DNA from: Gautieria morchelliformis
Lineage: Eukaryota > Basidiomycota > Agaricomycetes > Gomphales > Gomphaceae
NCBI GenBank assembly: GCA_015179125.1
Contig: WHVA01000007.1
Location: 186,001 to 250,000 of the forward strand
Direction of reading: 5' to 3'
DNA: 64,000 bases
In this document: positions 35,101 to 46,412 of the stretch, one piece after another
How positions within the stretch are numbered: the stretch's first letter is position 1
How the letters are laid out: every line of letters begins with the position of its first letter
Position numbers and translations under genes: made by a program
Notes under the pieces: generated by a model
Database searches by the model: none
What the model was told of the DNA's origin: nothing
Seen by the model: only the letters and a program-made list of their open reading frames with translations

Positions 35101-36390
35101 TCACCTGTTGCTCGGTTATCCTCCCTACGGATCATATGCGCCATTGCTGCTAGGAATGACTGGCCTATTCATCAAATGGACGTGGACTATGCATACCTCA
35201 ATGCTAAGTTGCCCGAACCTATTTACATGAAGCAGCCGTATGGATATGAGTCAGGAGACAAAGGCGAAGTGCTACTTTTGAAGAAAGCACTCTACGGCCT
35301 CAAGCAATCTGGAAGAGAATGGTACAAACGTCTAAGTGGTGAATTCCACAAGTTAGGATTCACTACGTCAGCCACAGACGGGGCTGTGTTTTATAGACGT
35401 GGCGGAAAGGGGCATGTGATCATTGCAACAGCTGTGGACGACCTTACCATCACAGCTGAGAATCAGTCAGTCCTGGACGAAGTCAAACGAGATCTTGCTC
35501 AGGTCTTCAGTATGAAAGATCTAGGCGAGATTCATTGGCTATTGAATCTCAAAATCGAAAGAGACTGGCAGAAGAAGACCATTGCAATTTCACAACCTGC
35601 ATACATCGAGAAGATCATCAAAAAATTTAATCTCGAAGATGCAAAGACTTATGCTACGCCTCTTGATCCAGCCGTAAAATTATCTAAAGACCAATGTCCT
35701 TCTACAGAGAGAGGCAAGAAAGCCATGTCGAAATTTCCATACAGGCAAGCTATAGGATCACTGATGTGGGCGGCTGTAGCCACTCGACCTGACATTGCAT
35801 TTGCGGTGTCATTACTCTCGCAATTCCTTGAAAATCCAGGTGGCACACACTGGAATGCAGTCAAACGTGTCTTCAAATATTTGAAAGGCACGAAGCATTA
35901 CAAGCTCACACTTGGAAGAAATCAAGACGGCTTGATAGGGTATTCAGATGCGGATTGGGGTTCACAGAGTCATAGGTGTTCGTATTCGGCATACTTATTT
36001 CAGATTGATGGAGGCACTGTTTCATGGAGTTGCCAGAAACAGTAGATAGTAGCCCTCTCATCAACTGAAGCCGAATTCGTCGCCCTGACCCATGCGGGCA
36101 AAGAGGCTCTTTGGATGCGCCATTTTATTTCTGAAATATTCCAACCACTGAACAGACCCATCCAAGTTTATTCAGACAATCAATCAGCCATTGCCATCAC
36201 GTATGGCACCCAACAACACACGAGAACCAAGCATTTCGACATCCGATTATATTTCCTTCGAGATATAATCAAAAATCAACAAGCCAAGCTCGTTTATTTG
36301 CCAACCGAACAAATGTTGGCAGATATCCTCACTAAAGGACTTCCTAGTCCTAGAGTGAAGATTCTCAACGAGCAAATCGGAATATATTAA
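32150..36390 (+). pseudogene. Copia gag-pol polyprotein with frameshifts and one stop
   Basis: Gag starts MGPRDTSEKLLGVEKL and carries a zinc knuckle CTNCKKPGHSIENC (about 32882). Protease has ILDTGTTSHM (about 33130). Integrase shows the HHCC region (IHQKMGH...CDAC), then the D-D-E set in YSDVWGP, SDRGGEY and NGVAERLNRT. RT spans 34870-35600 with NKWVY, MDVDYAYLNA, LYGLKQSGREWY and AVDDLTI (usually YVDD). RNase H ends at 36390 with SSTEAEF, SDNQSAI and RTKHFDIRL. Four one-base shifts lie near 34040, 34280, 34365 and 34460, and TAG interrupts at 36043-36045. Three of the shifts look like a missing C or T in a short run. Near-identical LTRs argue for recent insertion, so errors or very recent decay are both possible. 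Confidence 0.9.
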
Positions 36391-36403
36391 GCTTGAGGGG
36401 GCG

Positions 36404-36901
36404 TGTTGGGTGCATTTATGCTCCTGCACCAAAATCAAGCATAATATATCCGATTTGTTGTGTGGCCTTCCAATTTCTTCTCACATTGTTCTTGTATTAT
36501 GCATCCATTTTTCTGGTTATTTTCGAAATTTTCCACTCATTCCTTATCTCTCTATTTCATCTTGTTATTCCTACTTTCACAAGCGGCTGCACCCAGCGGA
36601 GTCTGAAATGACTTCGACGCGCGAGCTCTTGGGCGCTAAAGGGCCGGGTAGTAGTACATGCGCAGTGGAACACATTTCCCCCTCTCTCAGTGACCACTAA
36701 ATTCACTGAGAGAGGCAAGTAAATTAGTCTAGTAGTCTTTGCATTTATTGACCTAGAAATCATCTGTAGTGAATTGATTTCTAGGTAGTGTATAATATAT
36801 TTACAGTGACCACTAAATTCACTGAGAGAGTGAATTGATTTCTAGTCTATTCTTTTGAATAACAAGTCCATACCTACTGCCTATAATTCCTGTCCTCTAC
36901 A
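36404..36901 (+). repeat. Copia 3' LTR
   Basis: Same ends and length as the 5' LTR; followed by the target duplication TTCAA at 36902-36906. Confidence 0.95.
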
Positions 36902-37159
36902 TTCAAGTATTCTTTAAGCAAGTGTAGGCAATAGCAACACATGGCTTTAGGATTTTTAGCACGACATCGATATCTAATGAAGGGTAGTAGCTAGGGTAGG
37001 GGTGAATCAAGATAAAGCAAGTATGCCAAAGCACTAAGCAGCAAATGGGACAAGTGTAAAACAAGAAAATGTAGCTATACTGATGTTTTAAGGAATGGTT
37101 TTGAGTGCCATCACCAAGATATGTGAATGTTTACATTGGAGATGGTTCTAGGAATGTTT

Positions 37160-38440
37160 TCATAAATAATCACATATTAAATGGTACAGCAAGGACTCGC
37201 GACATTGCATTTCTATGTCAGTTGAGCCAGCTCGATCAAAGGGCTCATTGACAATAGAGTCCTCTTTGATGGCCTTTTTCTTCTTCTTGTTGCTTCGAGG
37301 GGTGATGGGTCGGGAAATGGCAGGCTTGAGCATCTTCTCTTTGACTGCCCTCCTTTTTTTAGGTGTGGTAGGTGTTGGTGGCAAGGAAATGGTATTTTCA
37401 ACTGTAGACTTCATGGGTTCTGACATGGCTTGTATCTTGTTGACCAAGATTTGGCATGTGCTACTTGGCTTGGGATCAGTTTTTATAGCAGTCATGTCCC
37501 AGCTCGACCGTTGTCAGGACAAGAATCCAATAAGATAAATATAGTGCTTACAACATCAACTTTCAGTCAGCAACAACCCATGTTCCAGACATAAACACCA
37601 TTTTGTGGTCTTTAGGGTGCACATACTCTCCATCAATGCCAATGGCATCGATGTCAGTGTTGATGTGCCACCTGAAAATATGTTTGATTTGAGACCAGCG
37701 CTCGTGTGGGTCATCCCATTCATTCAGAGGCATTTTAGACGCATTAGTCCCAGCTCTGTCCTGAGTTATTTGTGTACTTACCACCACCTGCGGCAGTTTT
37801 CCCAGTAACTGGAGGATGCGGCACTATAAGTCAGAGAGGAAATGCAGACACTACAAGTGCACTTATGCAAATTTATAGCAGACTGCCTTGATGGTCTGTC
37901 CTCTATAAGCATGCAATCTGTCGACATTACAATTTGTAGCCTGTTGTTGATAGCACGAACAAAGGAGTGGATATCACATGGATTTAGCCCCATGGCCTCT
38001 GTAATTAGGTGAGTTGTGTTGTCCTTGATGCTTAGAACAAACACACAGAACAGCTTACTGTACTCTGTAGATGTGTATTCAGGTTCTCCTTCTTTCACTC
38101 TTTCGATGTTTGAGAGATTTAGGCACTGGTGGTTGAGGAGCTCTGCCACTTTGTTAGGATAGTCAGATGTGTGAAACTCTAAGGTAAACTTGAAATGGGC
38201 TCCTTTTGTAGAAAGGCCTGCAGGATAGGTTGCGTATGTGTGGGGGACTCGTAAGGTTGTAGAGAGACATGGATAGAATAGAGATGGGAATACAACTTCG
38301 GTTGTATGTGCTAACACCGCGTGCAGTGACAACAACGGACACACCGACCAACACCAACGTCCAGTCAAAGATAACACGGGTGACTTCACTGAGTCAACAA
38401 GATGGAGATTATACTGCCTGAAGTTTTCTACATACAATAC
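37160..38440 (-). pseudogene. Minus-strand coding remnants, unknown protein
   Basis: Three minus-strand patches could belong to one spliced gene: 38440-37790 (HFKFTLEFHTSDYPNK, AINNRLQIVMSTDCMLIED and a Cys cluster HKCTCSVC), 37740-37563 (HIFRWHINTDIDAIG, DGEYVHPKDHKMVFMSGTW) and 37495-37160 (Lys/Pro-rich, PTTPKKRRAVKEK, NKKKKKAIKED, nuclear-signal-like). I do not recognise the family. It lies downstream, on the same strand, of the Pif1-like helicase tail and may be element cargo. Confidence 0.35.
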
Positions 38441-38684
38441 TGACTATTTAACTGGTAGTGGCGCTTTGATAGTATGTAGAAGGGTCGCAGGGAAATCAAG
38501 TGCTGCCGGCGCATTATGATGCGCTGGTGCTCAACCTCGGTCAGGGGATCTTCGGATCTTGGTCTAGATATTAATAACACCTTTGATCCTCTCGGATCCA
38601 TCATAAAACTAGTATGATGTTAGTATGTCAGTCATGACCATGAATCAATAAACTGCTAAGCTTACCACACTTGCTGGTGCATCT

Positions 38685-39174
38685 TGTTGGGTGCATTTAT
38701 GCTCCTGCACCAAAATCAAGCCAAATACATTCCACCATTTGTATTTCTTTCCAATTTGTTTTCAGATTGTTCTACTATGATCACTTTATTTTTCAGAATT
38801 TTTCCGAAATTTTATACCAATGATTTGTACTTATATTTCAAAAGAAATTTCTTCTTTTCACCACTGGCACCCTTACATAATCATTTCGACGCGCGGGGCC
38901 ATGGGCGCTAAAGGGCCGCGTAGGGTGGTAGTATATGCACAGTAAGACACATTTCCCCCTCTCTCAGTGACAACTAAATTCACTGAGAGAGGCAAGTAAA
39001 TTAGTCTTATTTTCATTTGATTTGTTGACCCAGAAATCCTGTAGTGAATTGATTTCTAGGTAGTGTATAATATTAACAGTGACAACTAAATTCACTGAGA
39101 GAGTGAATTGATTTCTAGTCTATTCTTTTGAGCAACAAGTCCAGTCCTACTGCCTATAATTCCTGTCCTCTACA
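38685..39174 (+). mobile_element. Solo LTR of the copia family
   Basis: 490 bp, TGTTGGGTGCATTTATG...TCCTCTACA, clearly related to the 31647-32144 LTR but diverged in the first half. CATCT flanks both sides (38680-38684, 39175-39179). It interrupts a minus-strand coding patch. Confidence 0.9.
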
Positions 39175-39440
39175 CATCTTTGAGTGACCTGTAAGCGCCT
39201 ATGGTACTGGTTGGACCAATTGGGCTAACAAGTCGGACTTGAAGTTCCCTTGACCCTGTTTTATCAGCGCAGCCACCATTCATGGTATTGACTTTGAAGG
39301 GCTGAAAAACAAAGTCAGTCACTGGACGTTTTACGAGCACTGCCTCAGGGCCATTTCAAAGTTCCTGTAGGAGCGATAAAAGATCGTTGTCGATAGTGAT
39401 AGTGGTCATTTAGTGAGTTGGTCTGGTTGAAAGTTGAAAG
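39175..39440 (-). pseudogene. Minus-strand coding patch split by the solo LTR
   Basis: Reads VKRPVTDFVFQPFKV, NTMNGGCADKTGSRELQVR and LVSPIGPTSTIGAYRSLKD on the minus strand. Skipping the solo LTR continues as APASV just before a GTAAGC donor at about 38663. This shows the LTR landed in an exon. Family unknown. Confidence 0.4.
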
Positions 39441-39857
39441 AGTGGGGTGCAATGATGTTGGTACAACTTCTTGCCAGTTCTTTTATATGTTTTCTAATGT
39501 AGCATTCAGGTCATTGCCTTAGGAGATCTATGGCAGATACTCACATTCATTTAGTCGGTTGGCCAGTGGTGTTTGAGGTAAATCGCTGTCGTTTAAGCCG
39601 TCGTTTGTCAGCTTCACTGGTTGAATTTCTTAGTGACATTTGATATTCTCTTTCATCGCAAACATTGATGTAGGTGTCAGTACCATGTTCATGTTCATCC
39701 GATATCTTGTCATTACAACATGCATTGTATTCCACTCTTGTAGGAATTGAGTCTCTTGTGTGGTTGATATGTCCACTTTTACTGGTACCATGAGGGGCTT
39801 GGGCTTTCTTTTCTAGGTAAGCGACATTCAGCTGTAACATCTGATGGATGAGTAATG

Positions 39858-40049
39858 TGTAAAGGAGTAAACTTAGGGCCTTGTGGGTATCACAAGAGCA
39901 GCAGGGATCGACCAAGCTGTGGGATTCTGATGCTACGTAGTGACAGTTTTACAAGGTAAGTTAAGCTGGGGAACTGCCGGGCAGTTCCCACGCACTACTA
40001 TACAGTGGGGTCTTGTGGACCCCCCCTCTGGTGAATCTACTTCTTTACA
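39858..40049. mobile_element. Small solo LTR (TGTAAAG family) inside the helicase
   Basis: 192 bp, TGTAAAGG...CTTTACA, flanked by TAATG on both sides (39853-39857, 40050-40054). It shares the CACAAG..GCAGC..GACCAAG block and the GGGAACTGCCGGGCAGTTCCC hairpin with the LTRs at 42645 and 45970. It interrupts the Pif1-like reading frame. Confidence 0.82.
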
Positions 40050-40906
40050 TAATGATTGCCTTTCAGGGGCAGTAAAATTTAATGATGTGTGGATATGTAA
40101 CTGGATAAGCCGTTCAATTTCTAATTGCACTTGTTTGAATGATCCAGTTGTATGCCCTGTAATTTCTTTTTAGCTTGGAATGGGTGTAGGACAATTAGTC
40201 TGTCAAGGCATGTAGAACGGGAGACCATGACATATGCTGACTGCAGTGTTTACAACTTTCAATATCCAGAATAACCTTTGGCAGAGTTCTTCCCTGAGCC
40301 TTATAGTTGGTCATAGTGAACACAGGTGAAATCAGGAGTTGTTTTCAATGAAATGTCATCTTTTTCTTTGTATATGGATTGATGAACTCAATTTTCACAG
40401 AGTCTTCCATCACAACGACTTCATTCTTTTCCAAGAATGGTAATGGTTCGCATGGGCAATGACTAACAAGTACTACACAGGGCTTGGCATGCTTTTCGCC
40501 CGCTTCGTCAACTTCGTATCTTATTGATTTAAATATGCCTTCAGTTCCATTGACCACATCACCAACAACATCATGGTTTTGGAAAATTATGATGGGCATT
40601 CCTTCTGCTAATGGTAAGCGGCCCATTTGTTGGCCTGTCTTTCCTGTACTCAAATATAACAGCATATTTTTTAGCTGAGTGTCCATAATAGGTTTATTCT
40701 GATGTGTGTCCTTTGCAAAATAATATACTAACTGTTTTTTGTGTTGCATAGCAAAGTGTACTGCAGCTTTGGTTTAAGGCGTCTTTTGTAGCATTGTTGC
40801 ATGTTATAATGGGAGCTTTCTCCCACTCAGGTGAGCTGATATCAGTATTTCTGTTACTTAACTTACAAGGCAACAAGAGAATCGTCCCCAGGGACTCCTT
40901 CTCCAA
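39933..40906 (-). pseudogene. Pif1-like helicase C-terminal fragment
   Basis: Minus strand, in order: SSPEWEKAPIITCNNATKDA (about 40840), LKNMLLYLSTGKTGQQMGRL, PLAEGMPIIIFQNHDVVGDV, NGTEGIFKSIRY, then TNYKAQGRTLPKVILDIESC (about 40270) and AYVMVSRSTCLDRLIVLHPF (about 40210). This is the order of the C-terminal half of Pif1/Helitron helicases, ending with the SF1 motif VI-like VSR. Frames change several times and a solo LTR sits in the tail. The Walker motifs are missing. A Helitron origin is possible but no Rep domain or Helitron end was found. Confidence 0.68.
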
Positions 40907-42610
40907 ATCCTATCAATCCCTGAGAGCATCTGGCATGGCCATCCACTTGTCCAGTACCAACTGCCCGCAAGTGGCCTCCATTCCCCGCCAGTGTGTCCCT
41001 CTATGACCTGTCAAGATTGGTTTTCAAGCGTTAATATTGTGTATTAGTGAACACAGCGAATGCCCGAATAACTTGTGCGAATAAGTATGCCGTTCGGCGA
41101 ATAAGTGAACTGATGAATGTTCATGGAACAAGAGGGTTACCCGAACGGGGTTCGCCCTATCTACAGTCATAGCGAAATAGCTCGCAGCACTTGACGATGT
41201 AACGTGCAAGATATCGCGGAAGGGCTGTCTAAGTTTCGATGGTCCCTTTGCTGGCGAAGGTGCTCCTTCAGAACCCTTCGCCAACAGCACAGAAAGTAGT
41301 CCGAAGGCTAAGGTAACGAAGATGAAATATGAGAACTCACCAGTGATGCCTAAGTCCTTGGCTGGTTGAAGATAGAAATCTTCAAGGGGAGGCTCGAGAC
41401 TATGATCACAGCGAGGTCAAGTTTGCACAAGATGGACAACGTATGATAATTGAACTAGGGAATATACATGCGAATGTAAACTACTTATATTGAATGCTCG
41501 TAAGGTATCGGCGAATAGGAAAGAGGCCGTCACAAGTCAGGGTTGGATAGAGGTGCGCAGTCATGATACAGCATATATGAAATAAACATACAATAGAATG
41601 TGAAAAGAGGGGGAACATGAAATGACGGAGAGTAAAGGTGGCGAAGGCACTTATGGACAAAACCATGTCTTGGGACCCGCATACATGCTACCCTGCACGG
41701 GCTCTTGGTCTACTGGGTTGATTCCGCACGACCTATGGAAGAGATGCCCTGCGAACACACTTTGACCATACGAATGCCCAATGGGGTTGGATTAAGAAGA
41801 CGATGGGGTTAATGATGAACCATCATGCCGGGTGAATGGTATCAATCGTATTTGATGGTGTGCCTGCTGGCAAATGATGCGAGCAGCGAATAGCCGTTCG
41901 GTGAAATGCAAGGAAGGGCGAACAGAGGTGACATAGGGGAGGAGAGGTCGAGGTGGAGTGCGAAGCCGAGTGAACAGTGAGGAGGAGTAGCGAAAGGGAA
42001 GATGGGGATACCAAGGTGCAGGAAATACACTGGTCATGACAATTCGACTATCAGAACACCATCGGGAGAGGGTCGGGCAGAGGAGGTGGTAGACCCAGTG
42101 ATGACTTGTCAAGTCAGTCCAAAGCCGTCGGTCGTGCGTTTAACAGCGTGGCGATGGTAACGGGCGCGAATCAGCGAACATCGGTTGCCGAACATGACAA
42201 TGGCGATCGGAACGAACACGGAAATGGGGTGAGAAATGGCAGGACAGAGCACCTGAGTTATGAGGAATAAACGCGTCATGACATGACCCTGCAGGCCTGC
42301 AGTCTTTACAGACATTTCACCAGCCCCATTGCCCAAAAGTCCAAGCCCCAACAAGCCCCAAACCTCCAAAGACTTCGACAACTCCACCTGGTGGCAACCT
42401 CACAAAACACATCACCACCCTCCTAATGGCTCCAAAAAGCCCATGCACAATCATCTGCGGTGGATATTTGATACATCACACTCGTCTCCTGTGTGTCCGG
42501 CAGATCTGCACTAACCCCGCACCTTCCAGTGTTGGATTTTCCATCCGCTTCTCAGCTGACAGGTGGGTCCCAACAAGGCTCGGCAGAGATACTTATACGA
42601 CATGGTAGCC
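40894..42610 (+). pseudogene. WD40-like gene fragment, copy B, split by a solo LTR
   Basis: Sequence before the LTR (40894-41008: GACTCCTTCTCC, GGCATGGCCATCCACTTGTC, CCGCCAGTGTGTCCCTCTA) and after it (42284-42610: GACAACTCCACCTGGTGGCA, CCGCACCTTCCAG, TTCTCAGCTGACAGG) aligns in order with copy A read on the minus strand at 22990-22508. FDNSTWWQPHKT and FSIRFSAD are the coding relics. The copy is more decayed than A. Confidence 0.55.
41009..42283. mobile_element. Solo LTR, family 1, copy 2
   Basis: 1,275 bp, TGTCAAGATTGG...GTCATGACA, with TGACC on both sides (41004-41008, 42284-42288). Full-length match to 606-1878 and 47691-48965. Inserted in the WD40-like fragment. Confidence 0.9.
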
Positions 42611-42644
42611 AGGGAAATCCATGGCATGTATACATGTGCAGCAA

Positions 42645-42859
42645 TGTAAAGATGTCGATCTTAATACCTTGTATCACAAGGGCACAGCAGAACTTGACCA
42701 AGTGTGGTATTCTGAATGCTACATAGTGACAGGTGGAAGTAAGATGCGATGGGAACTGCTGGCCGGTTCCCACGCATAAACTATACAGTGGGTCCCTAAG
42801 GGGCCTACTGGGATTATGTAATAACTAGTATACATACATGGATACATAGGTTATTTACA
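42645..42859 (-). repeat. TGTAAAG-family LTR (3' LTR of the minus-strand element)
   Basis: 215 bp, contains the hairpin GGGAACTGCTGGCCGGTTCCC and CAGTGGGTCCCTAAGGGGCC. Confidence 0.7.
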
Positions 42860-42891
42860 CCCTCCCTCTATAGACAACTATAGGGAACTGT

Positions 42892-45831
42892 TTAGGACTC
42901 ATAGAGGTCATCCATGATGGCGTCCTCTAGTGATTCCGATACAATGTCATCGTCATCGTATGGGGCCGGTGGAGCACGTGACTCCACCGGGGGCACCTCC
43001 GCATCTGCGGGGGTGGTTGGGTGAGGTGGCTCTATCTCACCACTGGCGGGGGCTTCCGCTTGGTCGGCGAGGCCGGTGTCCTTGTGGAGCATGGCCTTGA
43101 TGGCCAGGTCATCGGCCTGGGGAGGAGGCCAGATGCGCTCAAGCTCTTGATCCAGCTGAGCATGAGTGAGTGGTTGTGGCACTGCAGCCCTCACGTGGCT
43201 GGTCTCGAGGACCTTTTGTTGGCCCTCCTGTGGGGGGGCACTGAATGCCGCACCGGTGAGGCTGCGTTGAACATAATGTTCAATGCGAGCCACTTGTTCA
43301 CGAGTGACACTGGCATAGCGGGCCAGCCATCACGTGATCTTGGTGAGCGGGATGTCAGAGCCAGCTTGGCCTCCCATGGGATATGGACCCATGATGGATA
43401 ACCGCAGGCTGGTGCTCTGCGGTGTCAGGCATTCCCTGGCATCAACGAAGCTCGACCATTGGTCGGTTGAGCCGAACAAGTCAAGGAGTCTCGACTTGAG
43501 AGGTGACGTGACCCCTTTAACCTGGGGTGTGAGGGCCTTCAACCACATCCAGATGTCCATGTCATCTAGGTTGAGGGTTCCATCCATGTTGTCACGGATG
43601 GCAGAAGGGATTCCTTCGGGGTTGTGTATCCAACCCTTTAGGATGGCGGCGACGTCGTGTGGGGTACCGCTTGCTATCACAAGACAATCCCATTTGGGAT
43701 TGCGAGTGCACTGTTCGCGCTCGATGCACTTGAACACGCCAATCAGGTCGTGTGTGCGCAGGAACTGCGGCATGTCCTTTGCAGGCGCTAGGAGCTCAAC
43801 GAAGCATGTGTCGTTGAGCAGGCAAACATTGTACCATTGAGTATGCCATTGTTGTGCCTTTCCTACTGGTCGTGGTAGGAGGCCCATCTCGGAGATCGGC
43901 GGGTCTCCGAGTGGTATGATCACTCCCTCCCCCGGGTAGGGAGGATCAACTGTCCCCGCCGGTGGCGGCAGGTCCACGTGAGGCCCGATGTACTGGGCCT
44001 CAACCAACGCTACCTGCCATTGTAGGGCAGGGTCATTGATTGTGTGCGACGGTGATGCCACCAGGTATGCACTGATCATGCTTTCCTTCGCAATGGCTAG
44101 ATCATTGACAGTGTTGGGGGTGCCGCGCAATTTCTTGCACTTATTTTTTGGCTGCTCAGCCATTCACTGAGCTCTGTCCGGCTTGTATGTCTTCCAGACG
44201 GAGGAGTCAGACTCCCATCCTTCCGGGACACTGTACACCATGTCGGACAGCATGTTCCACCCCTCTGTTGATGTCCGGGTGGGAGCTGATAATCGCGATG
44301 CCAGTCCCAAGGCGGCGCATGCAGGCATGGGTACCATCGCGCAAGGTGATGATGGGCCGGCCACTGGGTCAGTGTCTGGGTCATGGTGCGGCCTTTTTGA
44401 GGCTGCGTGGGTGAGCTGGGGTGCCTTCAGCTGCTTCTCGAGCTCTTTTACTCTGGCACACTCGACTTCGAGCGCGTGTTCCAAGTCCTTGACCTCTTTT
44501 TTGAGGTCATGGACGTCCCGCAGGGGCTCCACTTGCGTGTCACGCGCGCTGCCCCTCAGGAGCCATCCCCAGGCTGTGTTGACGGCGTCACCAATGTCCT
44601 CATCCCTCAGCTTCACCTTGCGGGTGCCTGTCTCAGCCTGTAAGTGTGCAGCATAAGCCGCGCAGGTATCACCGTCGTCATTTGCTCCAAAGTCATAAAT
44701 TGACTTGGCCTCATGATGGGGGAACAATTCATTGATGTTAGCCTTGTATTGTTGTACGAGGGTTGAATGGAAGATGGCCACCACTTCCTCGGCATTCTTC
44801 GCTAGTAGCTCGAGGGCCCACGTGTGGCGGCGCGGGGCTGCGGCCTCTTTTTGCTGCCAGTGCGCAGCTTCGAGCTCCAAACTCTCTGTCATTGCCTCAG
44901 AGTCAGGCTCTGAGGCGACTTGCTCTCTGAAGATCTGTTGGATCGTCTTGCGGCTGTCTGTGGGGGCAGCCAGTTCTCCTTGGGGTTCATTTCTGAACTG
45001 CATGTCCTGTTCAACCAGGGCGGCTGGCGGTGGCATTTGCTGCCGGTCCAGTTCCTTTCTTCATGGGTCTCCTATGTCGTGGCCATGTTCGCTGGCTGCA
45101 GACTGTCGCGAGCTTTAATGTGGTGTCCCACATTCCCTGCGTGAGCAGAGGGCCGCTTGAACATCTTCCAGCGTGGCCGCATCTCGCAGCCTGATCTCTT
45201 TGATCTGGTGGAGCTCTTTTCCAAACTCCATGAGAGCAGCGGCAATGTTATCAAGCTGCGATGCGATATGATTGTGCTTGTGGCCCATGAGGGCGTTCTG
45301 GTGCAATGCGTCCTGCACCTGTTTATTCATTGCCTCAGCCATCTCGTTGTCGATGGCCTGTGTCCTTGAGATGTTGTGACTTGAGCTCGAGTACTCTGAG
45401 CCCTGACCATCGTCGGGGGCTCGTCTTTTTTGTCTTTGTCCTCCCTTGGGGACGATAGTCGTCGCTTGACTTTGTGAGTGGTGGTTTGAGTCTCGGCTTT
45501 GCACCCGTCTCGATGTCGATGCTCTGCTGTCTGACGATGGCGAGATCTCTCTGCCTTTTCCTTTGTCTCTGGGCAGAGGGGATTGGGGGGGTGGCGCTGG
45601 CTTGTTGCCTGGCGACGTCTCATCCTCGACCATGCTCGGTGAGACATGGTTGGGGTTTTCCTTGTCCTCTATTGGGGGGACGAGGGTGGGGAGATCTACG
45701 ATCTCTCTGTCTTCTGGTGTCCTGGATTCTTGGTCCAGGGTAGCCTCAGCCGTTGTGTCACCGGGCTGCGCCTGTGGTGTGGACCGCGAGCTCGTGGCTC
45801 GTGTCCGTCTTCGACTGCGTGGAATCATCAC
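42892..45831 (-). pseudogene. Gag-like long reading frame, about 980 codons, four internal stops
   Basis: Four open segments (45831-45115, 45036-44164, 44163-43330, 43293-42892) all lie in the same frame, separated by TAA 45115-45117, TGA 45061-45063, TGA 44164-44166 and TGA 43330-43332. The frame is otherwise open, which suggests one ancestral protein. The N-terminus is Arg/Ser/Pro-rich (MMIPRSRRRTRATSSRS); a coiled coil follows (VHDLKKEVKDLEHALEVE); the centre has VALVEAQYIGPHVDLPPP, CLVIASGTPHDVAAILKGW and MDIWMWLKAL; the end has IEHYVQRSLTGAAF and an acidic tail. No known domain is named. TGA at 44164 is directly followed by ATG, so separate translation of the second part is also possible. 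Similar proteins recur in Agaricomycete annotations as hypotheticals, from memory. Confidence 0.6.
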
Positions 45832-45969
45832 GCTCGCAGCTGGCAGTAGAGGGTCTACTGGAGGGTCTCAATGATGTTTAGTCGTCGACGCAGCAAGCTT
45901 TTTCAAGATTGCTCCAAATGCACAATCAGTTGGTCACATGGTGATCAACTGCAGGATAGTTCAAAAAGG

Positions 45970-46174
45970 TGTAAAGATGTCAATCTTACACCTTGTATCA
46001 CAAGGGCACAGCAGAACTTGACCAAGTGTGGTATTCTGAATGCTACGTAGTGACAGGTAAGAGGAAGATGCAATGGGAACCGCTGGCCGGTTCCCACGCA
46101 TAAACTATACAGTGGGTCACTAAGGGGCCCACTGGGATTATGTAATACTGGTATACATAGACAGGTTATTTACA
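45970..46174 (-). repeat. TGTAAAG-family LTR (5' LTR of the minus-strand element)
   Basis: 205 bp, contains hairpin GGGAACCGCTGGCCGGTTCCC. The gag-like frame starts about 140 bp downstream on the minus strand. Confidence 0.7.
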
Positions 46175-46412
46175 GGCGGGTCCAGTGCCAGCTGTGGACA
46201 TCAAGTCTTGAGCCCCTTCTGATAGAACCACCAGGTTGCCCACCTGGGACCACCCTGCCGCCATAGCTGTCGCAAGAAATCAGTGTGCCTTACATATGAT
46301 GTCCATTGGCGATGCACACTCATCGTCGCCACTGGTGTCCTCAGATCCATTCAACTGACCCTCACTCTCCCCACTCGCACTATGGGAAGCGGCTGCATTG
46401 CCACCGTTGTTT

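Larger units (their letters stand above)
31647..36901 (+). mobile_element. Ty1/copia retrotransposon, complete, young insertion
   Basis: Two 498-bp LTRs (31647-32144, 36404-36901) bracket gag-pol. I see one mismatch between them (CCAATTTG versus CCGATTTG near base 50). TTCAA flanks both sides (31642-31646, 36902-36906). The primer binding site GGGTTATGGGCCC (32145-32157) follows the 5' LTR and a polypurine run CTTGAGGGGGCG (36392-36403) precedes the 3' LTR. Domain order gag-protease-integrase-RT-RNaseH is that of copia. A solo LTR of the same family is at 38685-39174. Confidence 0.96.
42645..46174 (-). mobile_element. Small LTR retroelement with gag-like frame and no polymerase
   Basis: LTRs at 42645-42859 and 45970-46174 both run TGTAAAGATGTC...TTATTTACA and match over their length with roughly 7-8% difference (estimated by eye). 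On the minus strand the distal LTR (42859-42645) is preceded by a polypurine run AGAGGGAGGG (42869-42860), as expected for a 3' LTR. The 3.1-kb interior has one long minus-strand frame and no protease, RT or integrase motif. No target duplication is evident (AGCAA versus GGCGG). A 192-bp solo LTR of the family is at 39858. Confidence 0.65.

Noticed and set aside
42645-46174. Target duplication for the small LTR element
   Set aside because: Flanks AGCAA and GGCGG do not match; I kept the element call on LTRs and polypurine tract only.
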